This document shows positions 46,312 through 54,197 of a DNA stretch of 64,000 bases, piece after piece; the first letter of the stretch is position 1, and each line of letters begins with the position of its first letter. Origin of the DNA: a bacterium (lineage in GTDB: Bacteria; Planctomycetota; SZUA-567); the NCBI GenBank assembly GCA_003245715.1, contig QKCJ01000060.1, forward strand, positions 1-64,000, in the 5' to 3' direction. Under the pieces are notes generated by a model. The model did not search any database. It was not told the origin of the DNA and was given only the letters and a program-made list of their open reading frames with translations. A program made the position numbers and the translations under genes.

Positions 46312-47598
46312 ATGTTGTATATAGCAGAAGGTGGAAAAGAGCTTTCAATTGATGCGGAAAAACTTGGCGGGCTTCTGGGTTCATATCTGGAAAAATCCGG
46401 CGCCGCGCCAAAGAAAGTGCTTCTGCTTCCGCCGGACCACACCCGCCTATATTCTTACTCAGGCGTAATCACCGATTGGCTTTATCATCATTTTATCGAA
46501 GCTGGTGCAAGTGTTGATATCATGCCCACACTCGGCACGCACGCAGCGATGAATGAGAAACAGCTCCGGATGATGTTCGGTGAGCGGATACCGCTTTCTG
46601 CGTTTCTTGTGCACGACTGGCGTAATGACGTGCGTGAGGTCGGCGAGCTTCCGGCGGAGTTCCTGCGTGAGATCTCCGGCGGCAAGTGTGATTTTTCTGT
46701 AAAGTGCATGTTCAATAACATCCTCTTTGACGGCGGGCATGATCTGATCTTATCTATTGGTCAGGTTGTCCCGCATGAAGTTGTCGGCATGAGTAATTAC
46801 AGCAAGAATATCTGTGTTGGCGTTGGCGGTTCTGACCTGATTAACAAGAGTCACTTCTTGGGCGCTGCCTGCAATATGGAAAAAGCTCTCGGACGTACGG
46901 ACACGCCGGTGCGTAAACTTTTTGACACCGCCTTTGATAAATTCCTCTCGCATCTGCCGGTTCACTTTATTCACACCGTGGTCGGTAAAGGCGAAGGGCG
47001 CGAGGATTATCCGTTGCGCGGACTCTTTATCAGTGATGATCGTTCAAGCTTTGAGAGAGCCGCAGAGCTGAGCCGTCAGGTCAATCTCGACCTGCTTGAT
47101 AAGCCGATTAAAAAATGCGTCTGTTATCTTACTCCCAAAGAATTCGCGAGTACCTGGCTTGGTAATAAATCAGTCTACCGCACGCGCATGGCAATTGAAA
47201 CGGGTGGCGAGCTGATCGTGCTTGCGCCGGGTGTGCATGAGTTTGGCGAAGACCGGGGTAATGATAAACTGATCCGCAAGTATGGTTATAAAGGTACTCC
47301 GGCAACACTTGAAGCGGTGGCGCTGGATGAGGAGTTGGCGGCAAGTCTCGGTGCGGCTGCGCATCTTATCCACGGCTCGTCTGAGGGGCGGTTCAAGATA
47401 ATTTACTGCACCAGACCTGATAATATGACGCAGCAGGAAGTTGAGGACGCCGGCTTTGCCTGGGCTGATTATGACGTGATGATTAAAAAGTATGACCCTG
47501 AAAAACTTGAGGACGGCTGGCAGGAAGTTGATGGTGAGGAGATTTTCTATATCAGTAACCCCGCTATCGGCCTCTGGGCGTTAAAGAGTAATTTTTAA
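46312..47598 (+). CDS. LarA-type nickel-pincer racemase/epimerase homologue
   Basis: 428 residues of the LarA (DUF2088) family. The key residues of lactate racemase are in place: D42-H-T-R45, H77 in GTH, K165 in YSKNICVGVGG and H181 in NKSHFLG; the K165-H181 spacing of 16 equals K184-H200 of LarA. The C-terminal HEFGEDRGNDKLIRKYGY differs from lactate racemase and recalls homologues acting on aldonates such as gluconate or mannonate. LarB, LarC and LarE, which make the nickel cofactor, are not in the window. It follows gnd and precedes a D-mannonate oxidoreductase-like SDR, which fits aldonate epimerisation (inference). Confidence 0.85.
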   Translation: MLYIAEGGKELSIDAEKLGGLLGSYLEKSGAAPKKVLLLPPDHTRLYSYSGVITDWLYHHFIEAGASVDIMPTLGTHAAMNEKQLRMMFGERIPLSAFLVHDWRNDVREVGELPAEFLREISGGKCDFSVKCMFNNILFDGGHDLILSIGQVVPHEVVGMSNYSKNICVGVGGSDLINKSHFLGAACNMEKALGRTDTPVRKLFDTAFDKFLSHLPVHFIHTVVGKGEGREDYPLRGLFISDDRSSFERAAELSRQVNLDLLDKPIKKCVCYLTPKEFASTWLGNKSVYRTRMAIETGGELIVLAPGVHEFGEDRGNDKLIRKYGYKGTPATLEAVALDEELAASLGAAAHLIHGSSEGRFKIIYCTRPDNMTQQEVEDAGFAWADYDVMIKKYDPEKLEDGWQEVDGEEIFYISNPAIGLWALKSNF

Positions 47599-47787
47599 AT
47601 GATATTAAAACGCCGGCGCAATATTAAAATTCTGACGCTTCCGCCAATTCTTAAATCCGCTCTTCTTAAAGACGCGGGCGGGATTCTGTTTGACAGTTTT
47701 TCCGGGATGTGTCATGATAATAGCTGGCGGGCAGAAAAATATCTCGAAAAATTACGGACGCTGCCCCTTCTTAAAAAGGGAAGACAA

Positions 47788-48243
47788 ATGTATTATGAAA
47801 ACATTGATAAGAAGTATAAAGAGCGCCTTGAAAAAGACTCCGGCTCGATTGACAAGGAGGATGTGCAGAAGCTGATTGATAAAGGCACAGCCAAGGCCGA
47901 GCGACTGAAAAATTCCAAAGACAGCCTGGTCGTGCGCCTCTGCAAGCAGTTCAAACTTGTTTATATGATGCTGCGTGACTGGGTGCGCGGGACTTATCAA
48001 TGTCCGTGGAAGACCATCGCCGGATTGACTGCTGCCGCGCTTTATTTTATCAATCCGTTTGATATCATTCCTGACCTTCTGCCGTTTATTGGTCTTACTG
48101 ATGACGCGTCAGTTATGCTTTTAGCTATAAGCCTCAATCATTTTGATCTGCTTGAGTACTGCGAGAAGATGGGGCTTGATCCCCAAGACTACGGGCTTAA
48201 TGCTGGTGATGATGATAAAAATAATAAGAAACAAGACGGTTAA
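47788..48243 (+). CDS. DUF1232 (YkvA-like) membrane protein
   Basis: The ATG at 47788 (AGGGAAG ribosome site) gives 151 residues; the frame is open back to an ATG at 47599 directly after the LarA stop, so a longer form of 214 residues is possible. The core RLCKQFKLVYMMLRDWVRGTYQCPWKTIAGLTAA and NPFDIIPDLLPFIGLTDDA is the DUF1232 signature, with one or two membrane helices. Function unknown. It is followed 23 bp later by the MotA-like trio and may be in their operon. Confidence 0.8.
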   Translation: MYYENIDKKYKERLEKDSGSIDKEDVQKLIDKGTAKAERLKNSKDSLVVRLCKQFKLVYMMLRDWVRGTYQCPWKTIAGLTAAALYFINPFDIIPDLLPFIGLTDDASVMLLAISLNHFDLLEYCEKMGLDPQDYGLNAGDDDKNNKKQDG

Positions 48244-48266
48244 CTTCGAGCTTAAAGGGGAAGAGC

Positions 48267-49322
48267 GTGACGGGGCTTAAGAATGACAAAAATTTTCAGG
48301 GAATGGTATGGGGCGTGCTTCTGGCTTTTTTCGGAATCGTTGTTATTGGTACTGGTTTTGATCGTATCGGCGGTTTCATCGACATACCGACATTTGCGAT
48401 TAATTTTTCATTAACCTTTGCGGTCCTTTTCGCGATTTGTGGTGTGCGGGGGACGTGGGAGTCATTCAAAATTGCTTTTTATGCTCAGGCTGATACTCGT
48501 GCTGATGCGGAGAATGCGTACAATGTCTGTAGCCTTGGGATGAAAGCAACATTTCTTGCCAGTGTCTGCGGGATGCTTATTGGCTTGGTTGCGATGCTTT
48601 CACAGGGGATGGATGATCCCTCTGTCCTGACTAGTGGTATGGCTGTAGCGCTACTCTGTCCGCTTTGGGGTGTTTTTGCGGCGATGATTTTTTATGTTGC
48701 GATAGGGCGGGTGCAGCGGGTATGTGTCGCGCTTGCTCAAACTGCGAAAAATGATTCAGAACGCTTTGACAGTGCACTGGGAAGTTCACCAAAAGAGCGC
48801 AACGGCTTTGTGCACGGACTTGCTTTTCCCTTGATGATTCTGTTGCCGTTGTTCAGTTTCTTTGTTCTGCTTTTTACCATGACCGAAAAATCTGGTGTAT
48901 CAGGCGAGAGGTATTTTGCGGTTAAATTGATTAATCAAAGCGATAAAATTGTTAAAGTTAATATGTCGTCAGTGAGGATTAGTAAAGCTGTTGATGATAA
49001 GCCTGCGCATGTTCTGCCCTCAGATACTGAAGCGGATTTTTTCGGTTTTGTTCGGCTTGTAATTGGCGAGGAGAAAAAAATTACTCCATGGCTGCGTCCG
49101 TACAGTAGTTATATTGATACTTATCTCGATTTTATTGTCATTGATCAGGACAACGGCAAGAGTTTTACCCGTCGTATCAGGCTTATACCGACAGAACATG
49201 ACGGCAAGTATGCCTTCAAGCCTCTGGTCTTTTACGTTAAGGATGAGATGTTCGCATCGCAGACTAAGGAAAGCGGCAAAAAAAATAACGACACCAAAGC
49301 AGATAAAGCGGCTGATAAATAA
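48267..49322 (+). CDS. MotA/TolQ-like membrane protein A, with extra C-terminal domain
   Basis: 351 residues from a GTG with AAGGGG ribosome site. Four helices: 1 and 2 around GTGFDRIGGFIDIPTFAINFSLTF (about 13-62), 3 and 4 around SVCGMLIGLVAMLSQGMDDP...GMAVALLCPLWGVFAAM (about 91-145). The pattern and the G-x-x-x-G-L-x-x-M-L-x-x-x-x-D-P...G-M-A-V-A-L phrase match MotA/PomA. The loop between helices 2 and 3 is only about 30 residues, against about 100 in MotA. A fifth helix (187-205) leads to a beta-rich domain (about 210-330). No MotB/TolR partner is near. Ion-channel function is plausible but inferred. Confidence 0.72.
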   Translation: MTGLKNDKNFQGMVWGVLLAFFGIVVIGTGFDRIGGFIDIPTFAINFSLTFAVLFAICGVRGTWESFKIAFYAQADTRADAENAYNVCSLGMKATFLASVCGMLIGLVAMLSQGMDDPSVLTSGMAVALLCPLWGVFAAMIFYVAIGRVQRVCVALAQTAKNDSERFDSALGSSPKERNGFVHGLAFPLMILLPLFSFFVLLFTMTEKSGVSGERYFAVKLINQSDKIVKVNMSSVRISKAVDDKPAHVLPSDTEADFFGFVRLVIGEEKKITPWLRPYSSYIDTYLDFIVIDQDNGKSFTRRIRLIPTEHDGKYAFKPLVFYVKDEMFASQTKESGKKNNDTKADKAADK

Positions 49323-49340
49323 CCATATAAAGGGGAAGAT

Positions 49341-49853
49341 ATGGATATGAAAAAAACTGGTGGTGCGCTTGCGTTAATGGCTGGCATTGTTTTGATCTTG
49401 TTTTGTTATGTGGTTGTCGGCATCGGACTTGATAAAGTTGCGGGGTATATCGACGTCCCGTGTATTGCCATAACAATCTTTCCGACGCTGGCGGCTGTTA
49501 TGATAATTGCCGGCGCCGCAAATTTTATCAGTGTCTGGAAGGTGATTTTTTCTGGCAAGGCTAAAAGCGTCGCTGAATTGTCTCTGGCGGCAACGGCCTG
49601 TTCCGCTTCTTGGAAGGTTTCAATTGTTGGTGGCTTGATGGGGCTTGCCATTGGTTTTATTAATGTCTCAAGCTTTAGTGCAAGCCTTGGTGATTTTACA
49701 GGTAAGACATGGGCGCTTATAGTACTGCCGCTGTTTTATAGTCTGCTCTGGATGACCTTATTTATTCCGCTGCAGCTGCGTCTAGAGTCGGCAGCTAAAA
49801 TTCTTGTAGCATCTTTAGGAAACACCGATGCTGGAGAATGTGTAAATGAATAA
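49341..49853 (+). CDS. MotA/TolQ-like membrane protein B
   Basis: 170 residues with four helices, the minimal form of the trio: VGIGLDKVAGYIDVP corresponds to GTGFDRIGGFIDIP of protein A. Helices 3-4 hold GGLMGLAIGFINV...LPLFYSLLWMTLFIPLQLRLE. It has AGGGG ribosome site, starts 18 bp after A and overlaps C by 8 bp. No extra domain. It may assemble with A and C. Confidence 0.7.
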   Translation: MDMKKTGGALALMAGIVLILFCYVVVGIGLDKVAGYIDVPCIAITIFPTLAAVMIIAGAANFISVWKVIFSGKAKSVAELSLAATACSASWKVSIVGGLMGLAIGFINVSSFSASLGDFTGKTWALIVLPLFYSLLWMTLFIPLQLRLESAAKILVASLGNTDAGECVNE

Positions 49854-50466
49854 TAAAAAGATGAAACTGAGCAAGGATATCTGGCTGATGTTCGGCATTG
49901 TTGTAATAGCCTTTATTATCTGCTTTGTCGGTATTGGTTTTGATAAGGTAAACGCGTTTTTCGACTGGCCGTCAGTTTATATTGTTTTCGGGATAACCTT
50001 GGGCGGGCTGTTTGCTTCTTATGGTTTTCGCTCGCTGCAACGGAGTATTGATATTGCTGGAGCGCGTTATGCGGATAATTCGCTTGATGCTAGAAAAGCG
50101 TGCGACGCATTTAGTTTTGGTGTGAGAATTTCAATAGTTGCCGGCCTTATTGGAGTGCTTATTGGCTCATGTAATATGCTGATAAACAGAATGTCTGAGC
50201 TTGATGTCATGCTTAGCGGTTTTGAAGTTGGGCTTCTGGTGATTTTCTGGTCACTCTTGGTTGTCTTGTTTTTCTGGGTTGCGGGAGCTCGTGCGAAGGT
50301 TGCGCTTGAAGAGGTTCTGGTTCGTGAAGTGTCTGGCGAATTAGTCGAGAGTCCGGCTGTCGTAAATTCCGGTCTTGGTTTTTATGTGTTAATTGCAGCG
50401 TTATTTTTTTATGTTTTTGCGCCTGTTCTTCATGTCGCTTTTTATCTGGCTGGTTGTTTATTTTGA
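49846..50466 (+). CDS. MotA/TolQ-like membrane protein C
   Basis: 206 residues, five helices. VGIGFDKVNAFFDWPSVYIVFGITLGG is the MotA-like start (F-x-D-x-P-S-x-x-I-V-x-G), and VAGLIGVLIGSCNMLINRMSELDVMLSGFEVGLLVIFWSLL the second half. A fifth helix ends the protein. GGAG ribosome site lies inside gene B, so the two are coupled. Closest of the three to MotA around helices 1-2. Confidence 0.72.
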   Translation: MNNKKMKLSKDIWLMFGIVVIAFIICFVGIGFDKVNAFFDWPSVYIVFGITLGGLFASYGFRSLQRSIDIAGARYADNSLDARKACDAFSFGVRISIVAGLIGVLIGSCNMLINRMSELDVMLSGFEVGLLVIFWSLLVVLFFWVAGARAKVALEEVLVREVSGELVESPAVVNSGLGFYVLIAALFFYVFAPVLHVAFYLAGCLF

Positions 50467-50481
50467 TTTAGATGGTTTGAT

Positions 50482-50527
50482 GCGGTGCAGGACGGAGTTG
50501 GTTCTTCTTGCAACGCGGGAATAAAAA
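50482..50527. repeat. Tandem hairpin repeat, copy 1
   Basis: GCGGTGCA (50482-50489) against TGCAACGC (50509-50516), one mismatch. The loop begins GGAC and contains TTGGTT; the tail reads GGGAATAAAAA. It lies 16 bp after the stop of protein C. See copy 2. Confidence 0.7.
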
Positions 50528-50569
50528 TTTGAAGATGTTGTTATAAGGTTGTTTATCTCAGTTCACGCG

Positions 50570-50616
50570 GCGGTGCAGGACAGGGCTGGTTTTAAGTTGC
50601 ACCGCGGGAATTAAAA
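50570..50616. repeat. Tandem hairpin repeat, copy 2
   Basis: GCGGTGCA (50570-50577) pairs exactly with TGCACCGC (50598-50605). The loop begins GGAC and contains CTGGTT; the tail GGGAATTAAAAA matches copy 1. It repeats copy 1 at an 88-bp offset, with the first 12 bases identical and one indel. It sits 14 bp before the SDR start, so it is probably in its leader RNA. Confidence 0.72.
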
Positions 50617-50630
50617 ACAGGAGAAATTTG

Positions 50631-51467
50631 ATGTTCAGAGTTGAAGGTTTGAAAGACAAGGTTTGTGTGTTTACCGGTGCCAGCGGGGTGCTTGGCTCGG
50701 CGATGGTTGAGGCTCTCTGCGAGCAGGGTGCGAAGGTCGCGCTCATTGCCCGTAATAAGGACAAGCTTCAGGGGCTGACTGACAGTATGACTCAGAAGGG
50801 GTATCAGGCGATGCCGGTTTCTGCGAGTGTTACCGATAAAGACGCACTCCTTGCTGCACGCGAGGAAATCGAGAAAGCGTGGGGACCGTGCGAAGTTCTG
50901 ATTAACTGCGCTGGCGGTAACAGCCCGGACGGTACAAGCAAGGCCGAGGTTATGACCCCGGAAACTCCTTGGGAGGAATCATTCTTCGGTATGAAGATGG
51001 AAGGCTTTGACTTTGTCTTCGATCTTAACTTCAAGGGGACGCTTATGCCGACCATGGTTTTTGCAGAGAATATGGCAAAGACTCAGAAGGGTTGTATCAT
51101 TAATATCAGCAGCATGAGCGCGCAACTCCCGCTGACCAAGGTCGCCGCTTACTCAGCTGCCAAGGCAGCAATTGATAATTTCACCAAGTGGCTGGCTACT
51201 CACTTTGCGCCGGTCGGTATTCGCGTCAATGCCGTTGCTCCGGGATTTTTTGCAACAGACCAGAACCGCTTCCTGCTTTATAAGGAAGACGGTAAGACCC
51301 TTTCCGACCGCGGTAACAAAATCATCACCGCAACTCCGATGGGCAGCTTTGGCGATCCGGAAGATCTCAAGGGCGCGCTGGTTTATCTGGCCAGCGAAAT
51401 GTCGAGATTCGTTACCGGCACGGTTCTGGCGGTTGACGGCGGATTTTCCTGCTACGCCGGGGTGTAA
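50631..51467 (+). CDS. D-mannonate oxidoreductase/fructuronate reductase-like SDR
   Basis: 278 residues from the ATG at 50631 with AGGAGA ribosome site. SDR motifs: TGASGVLGSAM, NCAGG, N-I-S-S and catalytic Y-S-A-A-K. The insert around GNSPDGTSKAEVMTPE and the end TPMGSFGDPEDLKGAL...FVTGTVLAVDGGFSCYAGV are those of SDRs annotated as D-mannonate oxidoreductase (reducing fructuronate to mannonate). With the LarA homologue and gnd upstream this supports hexonate/hexuronate metabolism. Its leader holds two hairpins. Confidence 0.85.
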   Translation: MFRVEGLKDKVCVFTGASGVLGSAMVEALCEQGAKVALIARNKDKLQGLTDSMTQKGYQAMPVSASVTDKDALLAAREEIEKAWGPCEVLINCAGGNSPDGTSKAEVMTPETPWEESFFGMKMEGFDFVFDLNFKGTLMPTMVFAENMAKTQKGCIINISSMSAQLPLTKVAAYSAAKAAIDNFTKWLATHFAPVGIRVNAVAPGFFATDQNRFLLYKEDGKTLSDRGNKIITATPMGSFGDPEDLKGALVYLASEMSRFVTGTVLAVDGGFSCYAGV

Positions 51468-51510
51468 TATAAAACTAGTACAAAAAACTTTAATTATCAA
51501 TAAAATCTGC

Positions 51511-51544
51511 TATAATCTCCAGGTGCATGAGCCTCTGGAGATTA
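51511..51544 (+). promoter_or_regulatory. Palindrome overlapping TATAAT before the CPBP gene
   Basis: TAATCTCCAG (51513-51522) pairs exactly with CTGGAGATTA (51535-51544). TATAAT (51511-51516) overlaps its left arm, and GGAG (51537-51540), the ribosome site of the gene at 51549, lies in its right arm. It can be read as terminator of the SDR gene (TTATTTT follows), as an operator over the promoter, or as a hairpin hiding the ribosome site. Confidence 0.6.
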
Positions 51545-51548
51545 TTTT

Positions 51549-52301
51549 ATGACTGTTTGTGATTCTGAACCTCTTGTTGATTGTTGTGCTGATGAGCCGT
51601 CGCTGGATAAAAATGCGCCCTTTGGTTTCTGGGTTACGACGGCTGTTGGTGCGTTGTCTTTTGTTGTAAGCTTGGGTTTTGTTATTGTTTTTGCGCTTGT
51701 GCTTAATTATCTTAAGATTGAGAATGCTAAAGACCAAAGTCGGTGGATACTTCCAGCTACTGTATGCACAGCGCTCGGGCCGGTAATATTGTTTGCGCTG
51801 GTTTGTTGGCGTAAAGGTGGTGTTTTCAGATATTGCAGAATCAAGATGATGTCATGGAAACTGCTTGGTTCTTGTATGCTGATTTTTATCGGTATGATGA
51901 TTTTTACTATTATCTTACAAGAAATTTTTAATATGCCGGCCGTGACTGAATGGCAGGACGATCTGTTTGCCGGTTCAACGCAAGCGGAGTTAATTTATAT
52001 CTTCATCGCGGTGGTTATCCTCGCTCCGATATGGGAAGAACTGTTTTTTCGTGGCTTTGTCCATGTCGGCTGGCTGAAGGCTCTGGGGCCGATTTTTACC
52101 GTTGCCCTTTTGTCACTGGTCTGGGCCTTGTTTCACCAGGCACAGTACAGTCCATTCTATCTGGTTTGTATATTTATATTTGGCGTGGTACTGGGTTTAG
52201 TCAGAATAAAAACTGATAACCTGACGCCCTGTATTTTTCTGCATTTTTTGAATAATCTTTTTTCCTTTGTCTATACATTGTATGAGCTGAAAATGCTCTG
52301 A
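51549..52301 (+). CDS. CPBP-family (CAAX-like) intramembrane protease
   Basis: 250 residues, about seven helices. The active-site motifs E163-E164-x3-R168 (EELFFRG), H196 (FHQAQ) and H232-x2-N235 (HFLNN) are all present. Bacterial CPBP proteins process membrane peptides or act in immunity and signalling; no bacteriocin gene is near. murD follows 16 bp downstream. Confidence 0.9.
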   Translation: MTVCDSEPLVDCCADEPSLDKNAPFGFWVTTAVGALSFVVSLGFVIVFALVLNYLKIENAKDQSRWILPATVCTALGPVILFALVCWRKGGVFRYCRIKMMSWKLLGSCMLIFIGMMIFTIILQEIFNMPAVTEWQDDLFAGSTQAELIYIFIAVVILAPIWEELFFRGFVHVGWLKALGPIFTVALLSLVWALFHQAQYSPFYLVCIFIFGVVLGLVRIKTDNLTPCIFLHFLNNLFSFVYTLYELKML

Positions 52302-52317
52302 GAGGTTTGGTGGTTAT

Positions 52318-53706
52318 ATGAATTTATCACCGATTGGCGGACACCGCAAAGTTACAATTATGGGCCTCGGTACCTTTGGCGGTGGCTTGGGAGCTGCACG
52401 CTTCTGGCAGTCTCTTGGCAGTGAGGTTACGGTTACTGATCTGCGCAGCGCTGACGAACTTGCTGGGTCGCTGGCTGAAATTAAAGGCGTACGTCTGGTT
52501 CTTGGCAAGCACGAGCTTGAGGACTTCTCAAATGCCGACCTTGTTATGGTCAACCCGGCAGTTGCTCCAGGTAATAAATTTGTAAATATCGCCCGTGAAG
52601 CCGGAGCAACCCTTCAGACTGAAGTAGGCCTCGCTATAACCATGCACCGCGGACCGTTTCTTGCTGTAACCGGTTCTAATGGTAAATCAACCACCACCGC
52701 CCTCCTTGGCAAGATGCTCCAGCATGATAATCAGGCAACGCTTATTGGCGGTAACATTGGCGGCTCAGTTCTTGAAAGCCTCAAGGATCATCTGCCGTCG
52801 GCGCCGCTGGTTATGGAACTTTCGTCCTTCCAGCTTTATTATCTGCGCGATCAGAAGATTGCTCCCGATGTTGCCATTGTCACCAATCTTACGCCAAACC
52901 ATTTGGACTGGCACAAAAATCTCCTGCACTATTATGAATCAAAGCGCAATCTCGTGCGTTTTCAGCGCGAGGATCAGTATGCGGTTTTGAATTACAACGA
53001 CTCGACACTTCGTGAATGGGAGAGCGGTATTCACTCGGTCGTCTGTTGGACGGCTATTGATGACCCACATACGGACTGCTGTTGTTTTGTGCGCGACAAT
53101 ATCATAGTTCTGCGCATTAACGGGGAGGAAGTCCAGCTTGCCGATCTCAAACTGCTGCGCCTTCCGGGGGCGCATAATATCAGTAACGCCCTGCAGGCTT
53201 GTGCGGGGGCATATCTTTTCAATCATAAAATCCCGTCCCTGCGCCGCGGCCTCAATGAATTCACCGGGTTGCCGCACAGGCTTGAAAAGGTCGCCGAGAT
53301 CAGTGGCCGCTCGTTTATCAATGATTCGATTGCGACAACCCCCGAGAGTGCAATTTGCGGCTTGCAGTCATTTGAAGGCAGGCCCGTAGTTATCATTGCC
53401 GGCGGTTATGACAAGGGGATGAGCCTAGAGCAGATGGTTGAGGAAGTTGTCAAGCGTGCGTGCGGCGCGGTTGTTATCGGCCAGACGGGAAAGACAATTT
53501 GCGAGCTGATTGAAAAACATTCTGCGGACTTTGAGTTTGCTGATTGTGATAAGGATTTTGAACTGGCAATACGCAGGGCTTATCAGATGTGTCCCGAGGG
53601 CGGGGTGGTGCTGCTCAGCCCGGGCTGTGCAAGTTACGGGATGTTTACAAACTTCACGCAACGTGGCGAGGAGTTTGCCAGAATTGCCAGAAGCATGAGT
53701 GTCTGA
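52318..53706 (+). CDS. murD: UDP-N-acetylmuramoylalanine--D-glutamate ligase
   Basis: 462 residues with the three Mur-ligase domains: N-terminal Rossmann-like (GLGTFGGGLGAARF), central ATPase with GSNGKS (119-124), M-E-L-S-S-F-Q-L and T-N-L-T-P-N-H-L-D-W-H, and C-terminal domain with HRLEKV, FINDSIATTP and GGYDKG. It adds D-glutamate to UDP-MurNAc-L-Ala in the cytoplasm. It is not in a dcw cluster here, which is unusual but fits PVC bacteria. Ribosome site GGTGG. Confidence 0.97.
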   Translation: MNLSPIGGHRKVTIMGLGTFGGGLGAARFWQSLGSEVTVTDLRSADELAGSLAEIKGVRLVLGKHELEDFSNADLVMVNPAVAPGNKFVNIAREAGATLQTEVGLAITMHRGPFLAVTGSNGKSTTTALLGKMLQHDNQATLIGGNIGGSVLESLKDHLPSAPLVMELSSFQLYYLRDQKIAPDVAIVTNLTPNHLDWHKNLLHYYESKRNLVRFQREDQYAVLNYNDSTLREWESGIHSVVCWTAIDDPHTDCCCFVRDNIIVLRINGEEVQLADLKLLRLPGAHNISNALQACAGAYLFNHKIPSLRRGLNEFTGLPHRLEKVAEISGRSFINDSIATTPESAICGLQSFEGRPVVIIAGGYDKGMSLEQMVEEVVKRACGAVVIGQTGKTICELIEKHSADFEFADCDKDFELAIRRAYQMCPEGGVVLLSPGCASYGMFTNFTQRGEEFARIARSMSV

Positions 53707-53707
53707 A

Positions 53708-54133
53708 TTATTTGTCGAGCTTGCTGAGCTTGGTCATGTCGGCATGAAGCTGTACGTGACCGCAAGAGGCGCAGCACTTGGCATACACCGGAACCGTCGA
53801 GTCTTCCCAGACCCAGAACTTGGTTTTGGTTGGTTTAAAGCTGACGTTGCCAAGCGAGTTCAGTGTTCCCTCGATAAGCCGCGAGTTGCCGCAGACCCCG
53901 CAGCGCTCTGACATGATCTCGCCTTCAGTCTTGCCGACAACCTTCTCAATAGCCATGTCAAGATCGTCAATCTTGAAGCGTGTACTCTTTCCGACCTTGT
54001 AATACGAGACCTTGCCCTCACGCATCCAGCGGAACATCGTCTGCTCGCTTATCTGCAGATATTCGCAGGCCTGGGTGATACTCAGCCACTTTTTCGGCAG
54101 TTCTTCGTCGTCTTCATATTTATCTTCAGACAT
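53708..54133 (-). CDS. Excisionase-type HTH fused to a zinc ribbon
   Basis: 141 residues. An HTH_17/excisionase-like domain (about 15-65, WLSITQACEYLQISEQTMFRWMREGKVSYYKVGKSTRFK) is followed by a zinc ribbon (C-G-V-C at about 78-81, C-x2-C in CASC near 121). The first half binds DNA in MerR/Xis fashion. It has no nearby phage genes, so it is more likely a small housekeeping regulator than a true excisionase. It ends one base from the convergent murD. GGAG ribosome site. Confidence 0.8.
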   Translation of the reverse strand: MSEDKYEDDEELPKKWLSITQACEYLQISEQTMFRWMREGKVSYYKVGKSTRFKIDDLDMAIEKVVGKTEGEIMSERCGVCGNSRLIEGTLNSLGNVSFKPTKTKFWVWEDSTVPVYAKCCASCGHVQLHADMTKLSKLDK

Positions 54134-54197
54134 AGCACACTCTCCATTAGACTAGCTTACTCTATTATATACTATCATAAAAGTGCGCGCAAGCCTT

